Notes under the pieces: model-generated | Seen by the model: only the letters and a program-made list of their open reading frames with translations | What the model was told of the DNA's origin: nothing | The model's database searches: none | Program-made: the position numbers and the translations under genes | In this document: one piece after another, positions 33,756 to 42,890 of the stretch | Position numbering within the stretch: the first letter of the stretch is position 1 | Layout: every line of letters begins with the position of its first letter | DNA from: Halomicrobium zhouii | GTDB taxonomy: Archaea > Halobacteriota > Halobacteria > Halobacteriales > Haloarculaceae | Assembly: GCF_900114435.1 (NCBI RefSeq) | Contig: NZ_FOZK01000005.1 | Location: forward strand, 62,001-126,000 | Direction: 5' to 3' | DNA length: 64,000 bases

Positions 33756-35543
33756 GTGAACGCCGCGCGAATCTTCGACGAGTTTCCCGCGCCCTCCTAT
33801 CGCGGCAACCAGAAACAGGCGCTCGCGGACATCCAGGCGGCCTTCGAGGACGGGGCCCGCGTCGTGCTGGTGCGCGCGCCGACGGGCAGCGGCAAGTCGC
33901 TGCTGGCCCGCGCCATCGCCGGCTGTGCCCGCACCGCCGGCGAGGCCGACGCGGAGGAGGTCATCGACGCCTACTACACCACGCCGCAGGTCTCCCAGCT
34001 CGACGACGTCGCCGAGGAACCGATGCTCGACGACCTGAACGTCATCCGGGGGAAGAACAACTACAACTGCATCCTCCCGGGCGAGACGGAGACGCCGGTC
34101 AACCAGGCCCCCTGCGCTCGCGAGCGGATGTTCGATTGCCAGGTCAAACACCGCTGTCCGTACTTCTCGGACCGGGCCATCGCCTCGAACCGGCGCATCG
34201 CCGCGATGACGCTGGCCTACTTCATGCAGACGGCGGGCTCGGACGTGTTCGGCACGCGCGACGTCGCCGTCGTCGACGAGGCCCACGGGCTGGGCGACTG
34301 GGCGGAGATGTACGCTGCCATCGAGCTGGGCCCCGACACGGTGCCCATCTGGGAGGACAAGGCCCCGCCCGCCATCGACGACCTGGAGGACGCCGCGAAC
34401 TACGCCGACGGTCTGGCCGCCACGTCCGAGCGCCGCGTGAAGGAACTCCGCCAGAAGGAGGAGCTGACCGCGGAGGAGGTGGCCGAACGCGACCGCCTGA
34501 ACAAGCTCCGCCAGGAGCTGTCGTGGTTCGCCGAGGACTACCGCGACCCCGACAGCGTCACGACGTGGGTCGTCGACCAGCCCGACGGCGAGGGGACGAG
34601 CGTGACGATCAAGCCACTCGACCCCGAGAAGTACCTCAAACACACCGTCTGGGACCGGGGCCAGCGCTTCGCCCTGCTGTCGGCCACCATCCTCAACAAG
34701 GACGCCTTCTGCGCCAACGTCGGCCTCTCGACTGACGACGTCGCCCTCGTCGAGGTGGGCCACACCTTCCCCGTCGAGAACCGACCGCTGTACGACGTCA
34801 CGCAGGGGAAGATGACCTACGAGGAACGGGACGAGACGCTGCCGAAGATCGCCCGCCAGGTGGTTCGAATCATGCAGAAACACCCCGACGAGAAGGGGCT
34901 GATACACTGTCACTCCTACGCGATCAAGGAGAAGCTGGAGTCGCTCTTGCGCGATTTCGGCGTCGGCGAACGACTGCGGAGCCACGAGTCCGAGGACCGG
35001 GACGCCCAGCTGACCTCGTGGAAGCGCACCGACGACCCCGACGTCTTCCTCTCGGTGAAGATGGAGGAGGCCCTGGACCTGGAGGGCGACCTCTGTCGCT
35101 GGCAGGTCATCTGCAAGGCGCCCTATCCCAACACCCGCGACTCGCGGGTCGCCCAGCGCCTCTCGGACGGCCAGTGGGGCTGGTACTACCGCGCCGCGCT
35201 GCGGACGGTCATCCAGGCCTGCGGCAGAGTCGTCAGGGCGCCCGACGACTACGGCTCGACGTACCTCGCAGACTCCTCGCTGCTGGACCTGTTCGACCGC
35301 GCCCGGACGGACATGCCCGACTGGTTCGAGGAACAGGTCGACCGGATGTCCGAGCCCGACCTGCCGGAGTTCTCGCCAGTGGACGCGCTCGGCGGCGAGA
35401 GCGTCGAGGGCAAGAGCGACGGGTCGGAGAGCGGGTCGAGCGGCCGGTCGCGCTCGCGGTCCGGGTCGCGTGCGGGCTCTCGCTCCCGCAGCGGCGCCTC
35501 GACGCGGTCGAGTCCGATGGCCGACGTCTGGGACACCGAGTAG
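33756..35543 (+). CDS. DinG/Rad3-type ATP-dependent DNA helicase
   Basis: About 595 residues from a GTG at 33756 (the next GTG upstream, 33750, is equally possible). Motif I is RAPTGSGKSLLARAIA (about residues 39-54) and motif II AVVDEAHGLGDW (about 172-183). The later motifs are FALLSATILNKDAF, LIHCHSYAIKEKLESLL, VKMEEALDLEGDLCRWQVICKAPYPN and VIQACGRVVRAPDDYG. Cysteines in the region NYNCILPGE...APCARERMFDCQVKHRC fit the Fe-S cluster of Rad3/XPD/DinG helicases. The C-terminal 40 residues are Ser/Arg-rich (SGRSRSRSGSRAGSRSRSG), basic and probably disordered. Role likely DNA repair or recombination. Confidence 0.88.
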   Translation: MNAARIFDEFPAPSYRGNQKQALADIQAAFEDGARVVLVRAPTGSGKSLLARAIAGCARTAGEADAEEVIDAYYTTPQVSQLDDVAEEPMLDDLNVIRGKNNYNCILPGETETPVNQAPCARERMFDCQVKHRCPYFSDRAIASNRRIAAMTLAYFMQTAGSDVFGTRDVAVVDEAHGLGDWAEMYAAIELGPDTVPIWEDKAPPAIDDLEDAANYADGLAATSERRVKELRQKEELTAEEVAERDRLNKLRQELSWFAEDYRDPDSVTTWVVDQPDGEGTSVTIKPLDPEKYLKHTVWDRGQRFALLSATILNKDAFCANVGLSTDDVALVEVGHTFPVENRPLYDVTQGKMTYEERDETLPKIARQVVRIMQKHPDEKGLIHCHSYAIKEKLESLLRDFGVGERLRSHESEDRDAQLTSWKRTDDPDVFLSVKMEEALDLEGDLCRWQVICKAPYPNTRDSRVAQRLSDGQWGWYYRAALRTVIQACGRVVRAPDDYGSTYLADSSLLDLFDRARTDMPDWFEEQVDRMSEPDLPEFSPVDALGGESVEGKSDGSESGSSGRSRSRSGSRAGSRSRSGASTRSSPMADVWDTE

Positions 35544-35551
35544 CGGGCGCC

Positions 35552-36484
35552 TCACCCGGACTCGCTCGCCGGTGTGTTGAGTGGCGCGGTAACGTCTGCC
35601 AGGTACACCGTTCCGTCGAACGCGACGAGCCACGTGCCGTAGTCTTCTCCGTCGCCCTGGAGCGGGCGGTGGGGACGGAACCGGTCGAGGAGGTCGACGA
35701 ACGCCTGGCTCGGCGTCTCCTCGGTGACGTAGCGTCCGCTCTGGACGGCCTCACGCATGATCTCGCGTTCGTCCTCGGGAAGGTCCGCCAGCGTGAACAG
35801 GTACCGCTCGCGGACCCGCGCGGCCATCTCGGCGTGGGTCGCGGCCACCCGCGTGGTTTCGTACCGATACCGGTTGATCTCCACGGAGCCCCCGTCATCG
35901 ATCTCGACGGGGTAGGTGGCCCCGTCCCTGGTCACGGCGTCGTATTCGGGATCGGGAACGAGGACGGATTCGGCCTCCTCGGCCGGCGAGTAGGTCCCCA
36001 TGTGGAAGACGTCGGCTCCGTCCGACTCGGGGTGGTCGTCCGAAATCGGGAAGAACCCGGCCACGACGTCGCGGTCGACCGGCGGCAGGTCCGCGACGGC
36101 GATCGCTCCCTCGGACGGCGAGAAGTCCTCCGGCGGGTTCAGGTCGAGTCCGACTCCGTAGCGCGCGTACTGGTAGGTCTCGACGACCTCGTGAGAGACG
36201 TTGTAGTACGACCCGGCGTGGGCGACGGGCGCCCGCTGGTCGTAGGGCCCCTCCTCGAAGTGCGGCTGGGAGCCGTTCAGCTCCGGTTCGTCGCCGGCGA
36301 CGGCGTCGTCGAGGATCCGCTGTTCGTCGTCGTCGAGCTGGTCATCCGTCTGTGCGTACCGCCGGGCGAGCGTCTCGTCGTCGTCGACGTTTTCCAGCGA
36401 GAGTCGGCCCGACGGGTCCGAACACCCCGAGAAGGGAACGGAGAGGAGGGCGGCGGTCGTCGCGAGGAATTTGCGGCGTCGCAT
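35552..36484 (-). CDS. Tat-type lipoprotein, DUF7979-like C-terminal domain
   Basis: The 310-residue protein starts MRRRKFLATTAALLSVPFSGCS, a twin-arginine signal with lipobox FSGC, so it should be folded before export and lipid-anchored outside. The mature part is acidic, with repeated segments of the type LADLPEDEREIMREAVQSG and GTWLVAFDGTVYLADVTAP. Similar short segments (FGELSPQGKEVFRQTM) occur in the membrane protein at 39076. A TATA-like GATATTCATA (36507-36516) lies about 28 nt before the ATG, giving a leaderless transcript. No enzymatic motif is seen. Confidence 0.75.
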   Translation of the reverse strand: MRRRKFLATTAALLSVPFSGCSDPSGRLSLENVDDDETLARRYAQTDDQLDDDEQRILDDAVAGDEPELNGSQPHFEEGPYDQRAPVAHAGSYYNVSHEVVETYQYARYGVGLDLNPPEDFSPSEGAIAVADLPPVDRDVVAGFFPISDDHPESDGADVFHMGTYSPAEEAESVLVPDPEYDAVTRDGATYPVEIDDGGSVEINRYRYETTRVAATHAEMAARVRERYLFTLADLPEDEREIMREAVQSGRYVTEETPSQAFVDLLDRFRPHRPLQGDGEDYGTWLVAFDGTVYLADVTAPLNTPASESG

Positions 36485-36599
36485 ATCCGCTGGTCTCGGA
36501 ACCTGTATGAATATCTTGTGTTACAGCCGACACGATCTGCGGCCAACGTCTGCTCGACCCTGTCTGGGACTGATTCGGTGGACGGCGCTCTTGCCCCAG

Positions 36600-37556
36600 T
36601 CACACCGAGTCGACGTCCGTCCCCACCGAACAGACGTACTCGCCGGTGGCGACCTGCGGGAGGCGCCGGGAGCGCCAGAAGACGCCCGGGGCGTCGGCCG
36701 TGACGGTGGCCTTCACCTCGCCGAAGACGTCGGTGATGCGGTAGAGCGCGTCGCCGCGATTGACCCGGTCGCCCAGGTCCGTCTCGAAGCTGACCAGGCC
36801 GCCGGCGGGGGCGCCGTACTGGTCGAAGCCGGTCGCGCGGGTCTGGGTTTCGGGTGCGTGGCGACCGCCGAGGAAGTCGTAGTACCGGAGGACGTTGAAC
36901 ACGCCCTCGACGCCGGTCTGGATGGCGCCCTCGTCCCAGCCGACGCTGCCGCCGAGTTCCGGGTCGATGGTGGGGATGCCCTCGTCCGGCGCGGCGCGGG
37001 CGAGTTGCCCGTCGGGGCCCTTCTGGTCGAGGACGTAGCCGCAGCCGAAGACCTTCGCGAGTTCGAGACACTCGTCGTGGAGCCGGTGGCGCTGCCCACA
37101 GCGGACCCGGCACTCCTCCAGCATCCGCGAGGTCGACCCCTGGTGGAGGTCCAGGATCCGGTCGGCGCGTCTGGCCGCCTGGAACGTCGCGGCGGCGATG
37201 CGTTCGGAGGACGTGCCGTTCTCGTCGCCCGGGTAGGCCCGGTTCATCTTCGTGTCGTCGATGGGGTTGCGGTGCTCGGCCACCTGGAAGGCGTGGTAGT
37301 TGACGATGCCGACGACCAGAATCGTCCCCGACAGCTCCGCCGGGTCTAGCTGAGGGAGCACGCGCTGGACGACGCCGACGCCATTGAGTTCGTCGCCGTC
37401 GCTCGCGGCCTGCATATAGAGCGTCTCGCCGTCCTCGGCCCCGTTGACGACGGCGACGGGCAGCCCGAACGGGCTCCCGTCGCGCGTCTCGCCCACCTGC
37501 AACCGCCCCGTGTCCACCCCGCCCGGGGCGGCACTCGCCGTACCGAGGGATACCAT
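36600..37556 (-). CDS. Succinylglutamate desuccinylase/aspartoacylase family protein
   Basis: The 318-residue protein belongs to the M14-like AstE/AspA family: VVGIVNYHAFQVAEHRNPIDDTKMNRAYPGDENG with the NxxHxxE-type region, DRILDLHQGSTSRMLEE (second His of the metal site) and a C-terminal RNA/biotinyl-like barrel (GGLVSFETDLGDRVNRGDALYRITDVFGEVKATVTADAPGVF). The predicted reaction is zinc-dependent amide hydrolysis of an N-acyl amino acid, substrate not established. The residue after the second His is Gln in DLHQG. A TTTACTAATTC stretch lies upstream near 37582-37592. Confidence 0.85.
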   Translation of the reverse strand: MVSLGTASAAPGGVDTGRLQVGETRDGSPFGLPVAVVNGAEDGETLYMQAASDGDELNGVGVVQRVLPQLDPAELSGTILVVGIVNYHAFQVAEHRNPIDDTKMNRAYPGDENGTSSERIAAATFQAARRADRILDLHQGSTSRMLEECRVRCGQRHRLHDECLELAKVFGCGYVLDQKGPDGQLARAAPDEGIPTIDPELGGSVGWDEGAIQTGVEGVFNVLRYYDFLGGRHAPETQTRATGFDQYGAPAGGLVSFETDLGDRVNRGDALYRITDVFGEVKATVTADAPGVFWRSRRLPQVATGEYVCSVGTDVDSV

Positions 37557-37730
37557 TACACCACGGTTCGTGTTGGGCGCCTTTACTAATTCGGTCTCCG
37601 GCTATGTGTGTGCTCTGGAGCGGGAGTGGCTGGCGTTCTTCGCGTGAGTGCTGTTCGATGAGGTGACCGAAGCTACAGACGGCGAAAAATCTCAGTCCGT
37701 TCGTGTGCAGTGAGCAAAACCGCCAACAAC

Positions 37731-38115
37731 TCGAAAGCCCTCGGCCCGCTCGACTCACGGGACTCGCTGCGCTCCTCGCTCCGCTGCGGTGCTTGCTTCG
37801 TCCGGCATCGTCGACCGTACCTCGCCCTTTCAGTCCTCCAGGCCAGCACCGCAGCCCTGCCCTTCCCCTGGTCGGCCGACGAGACGGCCTCCCGGCCGTG
37901 CGGTGCGGTCAGGAAGCGTGATTCGCGCCGGACGGCGCGAATTCGGGGAGGTTTGGTGGATGTCATCCGCGAGCGCGTTTTATCGCGCGAGCAATGCAGT
38001 TCCTGGAGGAATGAAAGGGCGAGGCCCGGTCGGGGAAGCCGGGACCCCCAAGCACCGGAGCGAAGCGAGGAGCGCAGGGTGGTCCCCGCGACCCGAGCGG
38101 CCCGAGGGCTTTCGA
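37731..38115. repeat. Nested-palindrome intergenic element E2
   Basis: In the 655-base gap between two divergent genes the sequence repeats the plan of E1. Outer arms are TCGAAAGCCCTCGG (37731-37744) and CCGAGGGCTTTCGA (38102-38115). The inner arms CTCGCCCTTTCAGTCCTCCAGG (37821-37842) and the complement at 38002-38023 pair at 21 of 22 positions, and the central hairpin ATTCGCGCCG-GA-CGGCGCGAAT is at about 37920-37941. Compared with E1 the inner-arm pair GCCAGG/CCTGGC became TCCAGG/CCTGGA and the hairpin pair G-C became C-G, so pairing is retained. No ORF. Confidence 0.75.
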
Positions 38116-38211
38116 CGTGTTTGCGGTACCGTTGACCCCAGCACGACACCCCACACGTCCACCTAGTCCAAGTCGCGAGGTTTAGGGACGGCCAGAGACA
38201 CAACAGAACCA

Positions 38212-39036
38212 ATGGAGGTCACGTTGCTCGGGACGGGCGACACCACGGGAACCCCTACCCCCAGATGCGACTGCGAGACGTGCGAGCGCGCACGCGAGGA
38301 AGACGTCGAACGCACTCGCTTCTCCGTCCACGTCCGCAACGAGCAGACGGACCAGTCCCTCCTGATCGACGCCAGCCCGGACTTCCGGCGGCAGTTCCGC
38401 CGGGAGGACGTCCCGCTCCCGGACGCCGCCGTCATCACCCACGTCCACTTCGACCACCTCGACGGGCTGGGCAACGCCTACCGTCTGCTCGACCACCTGC
38501 CGGTCCACGCCGCCGACGAGCACGACCCGAACCTGGGCGAGAGCGTCGCCGAGCACGTCGACTCCCGGTACCACTACCTCGACCAGGTGACGGTCAACCC
38601 CGAGACCCCCTTCGAGCGTTTCGAGGCGGCGGGGTTCGAGGTAACGCTGGTGCCGGGCGTCCACCCGCCGCTGTCGACCTACGGGCTGCGGATCGACGAA
38701 CCCGAGACCGGTGCCTCGCTGGCCATCTCCGGCGACACGAGCTACGCCTTCCCACAGGAGTCCCGCGACGTCCTGCGCGGCGCGGATCTGGGCATCGTCG
38801 AGGGCATCGTCCACGCCGACCTCTGCGAGGGGCACCCCGCCGGCGGCGACCACTACGACGCCGACGGCGTCCCGCGGACCTTCGGCACGAAGCACATGAC
38901 CCTCACGGGTGCGCGGGCGCTGGCCGAGGACCTCGACGTGGACAATTACCGCATCGTCCACACGGCGCACTTCGTCCCCGCATCGCAGGCGTTCGCCGAC
39001 GACGTAGCTCTAGACGGCGAGCGATTCGAGCTGTAG
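38212..39036 (+). CDS. MBL-fold metallo-hydrolase (PhnP-like)
   Basis: The 274-residue protein starts MEVTLLGTGDTTGTPTPRCDCETC, typical of PhnP/ribonuclease-Z-like hydrolases that have a Cys pair near the N-terminus. The metal motif is THVHFDHLDGLGNAYRL (HxHxDH, about residues 76-92), followed by GDTSYAFP (metal Asp), VEGIVHADLCEGH and AHFVP for the later ligands. Substrate is unknown; PhnP relatives are phosphodiesterases acting on cyclic phosphates. The gene has no operon partner and follows E2 directly. Confidence 0.88.
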   Translation: MEVTLLGTGDTTGTPTPRCDCETCERAREEDVERTRFSVHVRNEQTDQSLLIDASPDFRRQFRREDVPLPDAAVITHVHFDHLDGLGNAYRLLDHLPVHAADEHDPNLGESVAEHVDSRYHYLDQVTVNPETPFERFEAAGFEVTLVPGVHPPLSTYGLRIDEPETGASLAISGDTSYAFPQESRDVLRGADLGIVEGIVHADLCEGHPAGGDHYDADGVPRTFGTKHMTLTGARALAEDLDVDNYRIVHTAHFVPASQAFADDVALDGERFEL

Positions 39037-39075
39037 GGGAGAAGGCACTTGTCGGACCGTTCTGAACCGGCGCGT

Positions 39076-39711
39076 ATGCCCTCCCTCACGCGCTATCAGG
39101 CCCCCAGCCTCGCGCTGGTCCTCCTGGGTCTCGGGCTCGTCGTCTCGTTGCTGGTCACGTTTCCGCACGCCGGCCAGCAGGAGTATCACCACGAGGTCCA
39201 GCCGGTAGACGAGAGTCAGGTCGAGGAGACGTACTACTCACAGGTCCTGACGTTCGGGGAGCTCTCACCACAGGGGAAGGAGGTGTTTCGGCAGACGATG
39301 AACAGCGACGGCGGGGAGCACGTGGTCTACGGGGACTCGAATGCGCCGGATGACTGGAATTATCCGACCGATACGGGCCCGGGCCTCGCCTACGTCGAGT
39401 ACAATGGCTCCTACTACGAACTCGAGACGAGCGCCGGGTCGTTCGAAGCGGTGTTCGGCTTCGCCGTTGCTCTGGTCGGCCTCTTCGGGCTGGGAATCGC
39501 GGCCGTCGGCGGCCTGGGTCTTCGCCGCGAGCAACCACGGGCGCCCGCGACGATACTCGTCATTTTCGCGAGCACCGCAGCCCTGGTCGTCCTCGGACGC
39601 TACGTCCCGCCTTCCTCCCGGGACGTCTTCGCCGTCGTCGGTGCCGGTGTCGTGGGCGCCGTGGCGGCTGGAACCTGGCTCCTTCTCGGGCGACGCTGGA
39701 GAACCCCGTAG
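39076..39711 (+). CDS. Membrane protein with DUF7979-like extracellular segment
   Basis: The 211-residue protein has an N-terminal helix (about residues 12-32, LALVLLGLGLVVSLLVTF) and a central exterior domain with YSQVLTFGELSPQGKEVFRQTM, GGEHVVYGDSNAPDDWNYPTDTG and YVEYNGSYYELET. Three C-terminal helices follow (about 130-155, 160-178 and 183-205). The central part resembles the lipoprotein at 35552. Function is unknown. ATG 39076 is preferred over one nine codons upstream. The next gene, also a small membrane protein, follows 58 bp later. Confidence 0.75.
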   Translation: MPSLTRYQAPSLALVLLGLGLVVSLLVTFPHAGQQEYHHEVQPVDESQVEETYYSQVLTFGELSPQGKEVFRQTMNSDGGEHVVYGDSNAPDDWNYPTDTGPGLAYVEYNGSYYELETSAGSFEAVFGFAVALVGLFGLGIAAVGGLGLRREQPRAPATILVIFASTAALVVLGRYVPPSSRDVFAVVGAGVVGAVAAGTWLLLGRRWRTP

Positions 39712-39739
39712 CACATCGGATCGCGAGACAGCCCCAGCG

Positions 39740-39746
39740 ACTATAG
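39740..39746 (+). promoter_or_regulatory. TATA box of the 39770 gene
   Basis: ACTATAG centred about 27 nt before ATG 39770, consistent with a leaderless transcript. Confidence 0.5.
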
Positions 39747-39769
39747 TGGAGAACGTCTAGAACCGGTGC

Positions 39770-40012
39770 ATGGACCAACGCGGCGCGGCGGAGTCGGGTG
39801 GGGCGGCGCTGGCCTGCGCCGTCGCGGCCGCAGCGACGTTCCAGGTCGTCGCGAGTACCGTCGACTGGGCGCTGGTGCTCGGCATCGGAATGTGTGCCGG
39901 CATCGCCGGCGCGGCGAACTACCAGGCGCGGACGAAACACTCCGACCACGTCGCGGACGAGGCGCCCGTCGAGACAACCGGGGCGGACGGCGAGCCGAGC
40001 GGTCAGGACTAG
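39770..40012 (+). CDS. Small two-helix membrane protein
   Basis: The 80-residue protein has a short polar start (MDQRGAAESG), a helix of about residues 11-30 (AALACAVAAAATFQVVAST), a short turn with DW, a second helix (about 34-50, VLGIGMCAGIAGAANY) and an acidic soluble tail (HSDHVADEAPVETT...). A single TATA box is well placed. No recognisable family. Confidence 0.65.
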   Translation: MDQRGAAESGGAALACAVAAAATFQVVASTVDWALVLGIGMCAGIAGAANYQARTKHSDHVADEAPVETTGADGEPSGQD

Positions 40013-40039
40013 CCGAATCGGACCGGTCGGCCGAACCGG

Positions 40040-41005
40040 TTAGCCGAACCGGTCCAGCCCCGACTGCTGCCGTTTTCGACCCGCCGGCTCCGGCTCCCAG
40101 GGCGACCGCTCGGCCCGGAGCGAGTCCGTGTCGACCGCGACTGCTTCACTTTCCTCGTAGCCCGCGCAACTCGTTCCGCACTCGTCGCTCGCACGGACGG
40201 AGCGCCCCTTCCACGCGCACTGGGGCAGGCCGTCGTCGTCGGGCGAGCACTGGGCACAGGCCGGATAGTCGAACGTCCGCCAGCCCTTGCCGTAGGCACG
40301 CTCGGCGAGGCGACGGCGGGCCCGTTGCTTCTCCTCGGACCCCACGACCCGGACGTCGGTCCGGCCCGGGTACGATTCGACCACCTCGACGCCGGGGTCG
40401 TCGACGGCCAGCGGCGTCGCATCGCGGATCACCTCCCGTTCGCCAGTTTCGGGATCGAAGCGCCACACCCCCACCTCGTCGGGGATGCGGTTCAGGTGCG
40501 CCCGCGTCACGTGCGAGGCCGTCGCCAGCACGACCTCGTCGACGAGGCCCAGCGAGACGTCGGTCCGCAGTTGCATCTCCAGGTCGCCGGGGCGGCCCAG
40601 GTCCGGTTTGTTCTCGATGGCGACCAGCGAACCGAACCAGTCGGGATAGCGGGCGACCTGGCGGACGTAGGTGCGGCCGCCGCGGCGTTCGGCCTCGAAG
40701 AAGCCCCGCTCGACGGCCAGGTCCTTCGCCCGCTCGGCCCGCTCGGGGTGGCAGTCGAAGGCGTCCTTCCAGTAGCGGGCCCGTCCCGGGCCGACGTCGG
40801 CCTCGACGGCGGCGGTGGGGATGCGCTCGGGCGTGATGGCCGCGCGCTCGGCGAACTCGGGACCGGGGTCGACGGCGAGCACGTCGACGACGCGGCGACC
40901 GTGGACGTGGGCGCCGAGCTGGCGGCTGAGGAGGGCGTCTCCCCCCGGCCCCTCCCCGCCTTCGAGGTGGGCACACAGCGCCAGTTCGAACGCGAATTCA
41001 CGCAC
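40040..41005 (-). CDS. DUF5787 family protein
   Basis: From GTG 41005 (VREFAFELALCAHLEGG) the 321-residue protein matches the haloarchaeal family DUF5787. It contains HPERAERAKDLAVERGFFE, a nuclease-like stretch VAIENKPDLGRPGDLEMQLRTDV (about residues 146-168; ExK with a downstream Glu/Gln) and DEVVLATASHVTRAHLNRIP. Four C-terminal Cys in CAQCSPDDDGLPQCAWKGR and CGTSCAGY may bind Zn or an Fe-S cluster. The E-N-K motif suggests a PD-(D/E)XK endonuclease, which is inference. The start codon is chosen because it begins the conserved opening and no ATG is near; the open frame upstream to 41491 is a shadow. Confidence 0.78.
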   Translation of the reverse strand: MREFAFELALCAHLEGGEGPGGDALLSRQLGAHVHGRRVVDVLAVDPGPEFAERAAITPERIPTAAVEADVGPGRARYWKDAFDCHPERAERAKDLAVERGFFEAERRGGRTYVRQVARYPDWFGSLVAIENKPDLGRPGDLEMQLRTDVSLGLVDEVVLATASHVTRAHLNRIPDEVGVWRFDPETGEREVIRDATPLAVDDPGVEVVESYPGRTDVRVVGSEEKQRARRRLAERAYGKGWRTFDYPACAQCSPDDDGLPQCAWKGRSVRASDECGTSCAGYEESEAVAVDTDSLRAERSPWEPEPAGRKRQQSGLDRFG

Positions 41006-41090
41006 GGGAAAGGGCAGGACGCCGGCGGGGAAAAGCACGTCGCCCTTTGCGAGTCGAGCGGTGTTCTCAGCGCGCGAAAGCGCTCGTGTC

Positions 41091-41097
41091 GATATAT
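41091..41097 (+). promoter_or_regulatory. TATA box setting the start of the receiver gene
   Basis: GATATAT lies about 30 nt before ATG 41126, so the ATG at 41096, inside the TATA box itself, is not the start. Confidence 0.6.
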
Positions 41098-41125
41098 GGT
41101 GACCGGGGCTCAAGGAGTGGGCAAC

Positions 41126-41566
41126 ATGGCGGTGGTGGAGGACGTGGGACAGGACACAGACCCCGAAGGAGACGAGGTGGACGCGCCCGTCGAGGTGCTC
41201 GTCGTGGACGACGAACCGGATCTCGCGGACCTCGTCCAGGAGTTCCTGGAGCGGGCCGACGACGCGCTGGTGGTGACGACGGCGACGAACGCCCGGACGG
41301 GCCTGCAGCTGGTCCGCGAGCGATCCTTCGACGCCGTCGTGAGCGACTACCACATGCTGACGATGGACGGGCTGACGTTCCTCGACAGAGTGGCGGACAC
41401 GGAGCCGGCGCCCCCGGGAATCCTCTTCTCGAGCGACGACGCGCCCGAACTGGTCGAGGCTGCACACGACGCGGGCGTCCCCTTCGTCCACAAGCGAATG
41501 CGTTCCGAGCGGTTCGACCGGCTGGCGAGCCGCGTCCGGACACTTGCCGAGGACCGCCGGAACTGA
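41126..41566 (+). CDS. Stand-alone response-regulator receiver protein
   Basis: The 146-residue protein is a single CheY-like receiver: acidic pair [14 protein letters not shown], acceptor Asp in [15 protein letters not shown] (about residue 77), SSDDAPE and the conserved Lys in VPFVHKRM. The N-terminal 20 residues are acidic and unstructured. No output domain, so it may act by protein interaction or phosphotransfer. It could be a partner for the orphan histidine kinases elsewhere in the window, though this is only a possibility. Confidence 0.88.
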   Translation: MAVVEDVGQDTDPEGDEVDAPVEVLVVDDEPDLADLVQEFLERADDALVVTTATNARTGLQLVRERSFDAVVSDYHMLTMDGLTFLDRVADTEPAPPGILFSSDDAPELVEAAHDAGVPFVHKRMRSERFDRLASRVRTLAEDRRN

Positions 41567-41657
41567 CGCGCGGCGAGGCCGCCTGCCCGCAGTCTGGGGC
41601 GCAAACAGTAGGCTTATCAGTCCCAGGGGGCGAAATCACACCAAGATTACTCCCGAG

Positions 41658-42890
41658 ATGACATCCCACAACCACCCGGAGGTGAACATCGGCCTCGTCG
41701 GCCACGTCGACCACGGCAAGACGACGCTGGTCCAGGCGCTGTCTGGCGAATGGACGGACCAGCACTCCGAAGAGATGAAGCGCGGCATCTCCATCCGCCT
41801 TGGCTACGCCGACGCGACCTTCCGGCGCTGTCCCGAGGAGGAGGAACCGGAAGCGTTCACGGTCGAGGAAACCTGCGGCGAGCACGACGTCGAGACCGAC
41901 GTCCTGCGGACCGTCTCCTTCGTCGACGCCCCCGGGCACGAGACGCTGATGGCGACGATGCTGTCGGGCGCCTCGATCATGGACGGCGCCGTCCTCGTCG
42001 TCTCCGCGTCGGAGCCGGTCCCCCAGGCCCAGACCGAGGAGCACCTCATGGCCCTGGACATCATCGGCATCGACAACATCGTCGTCGCCCAGAACAAGGT
42101 CGACCTCGTCGACCAGGAGCGGGCCCAGGAGAACTACCAGCAGATCCAGGAGTTCGTGAAGGGCACCGTCGCCGAGGGCGCGCCCATCGTTCCGGTCTCG
42201 GCCCAGCAGGGCGTCAACACCGACCTGCTCATCCAGGCCATCCAGGAGGAGATTCCGACGCCCGAGCGGGACCCCGACGTCGACGCGCAGATGATGGTCG
42301 CCCGGAGCTTCGACATCAACCGCCCGGGGACGACCTGGGCGGACCTCAAGGGCGGCGTCCTCGGCGGCTCGCTCGTCCAGGGCAGCCTCGAGGTCGACGA
42401 CGAGATCGAGCTTCGCCCCGGCCGCGAGGTCGACGAAGGCGGCCAGACCGAGTGGCGCCCCGTCACCACGAGCGTCCGGTCGATACAGGCCGGCGGCGAC
42501 TTCGTCGACGAGGCGACGCCCGGCGGCCTGCTCGGCGTCGGTACCGGGCTCGACCCCGCGATCACGAAGGGCGACGCGCTGGCCGGTCAGGTCGCTGGCC
42601 CGCCGGGGAGCCTGCCGCCGACGCTCGAACAGTTCACGATGGACGTCGACCTGCTCGAACGGATCGTCGGCGACAACGCCGGCGAGGTCGAGGAGATCAG
42701 CACGGGCGAGCCGCTGATGCTCACCATCGGCACCGCGACGACCGTCGGCTCGGTGACGAGCGCGCGCGGCGGCGAGGCGGAGGTCGCCCTCAAACGGCCC
42801 GTCTGTGCCGCGCCGGGCTCGAAGATCGCGATCAACCGGCGCGTCGGCGCCCGCTGGCGCCTCATCGGTGTCGGCACGCTGCGTGAATGA
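41658..42890 (+). CDS. eif2g: Translation initiation factor 2 subunit gamma
   Basis: The 410-residue GTPase binds the initiator methionyl-tRNA and delivers it to the small ribosomal subunit. The G domain has G1 [16 protein letters not shown] (about residues 13-28), G3 [14 protein letters not shown] (about 91-104), G4 NKVD (about 145-148) and G5-type SAQQG. The Cys residues in [22 protein letters not shown] correspond to the zinc ribbon of aIF2-gamma but only two remain. Two beta-barrel domains follow, ending [32 protein letters not shown]-like GGCTTATCAG near 41611-41620. Its stop overlaps the start of the PIN gene (ATGA). Confidence 0.97.
   Translation: MTSHNHPEVNIGLVGHVDHGKTTLVQALSGEWTDQHSEEMKRGISIRLGYADATFRRCPEEEEPEAFTVEETCGEHDVETDVLRTVSFVDAPGHETLMATMLSGASIMDGAVLVVSASEPVPQAQTEEHLMALDIIGIDNIVVAQNKVDLVDQERAQENYQQIQEFVKGTVAEGAPIVPVSAQQGVNTDLLIQAIQEEIPTPERDPDVDAQMMVARSFDINRPGTTWADLKGGVLGGSLVQGSLEVDDEIELRPGREVDEGGQTEWRPVTTSVRSIQAGGDFVDEATPGGLLGVGTGLDPAITKGDALAGQVAGPPGSLPPTLEQFTMDVDLLERIVGDNAGEVEEISTGEPLMLTIGTATTVGSVTSARGGEAEVALKRPVCAAPGSKIAINRRVGARWRLIGVGTLRE

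Noticed and set aside
40325-41125. Long upstream extension of the receiver gene
   Set aside because: The extension is the complement of the DUF5787 gene, and the TATA box at 41091 puts the start at 41126.
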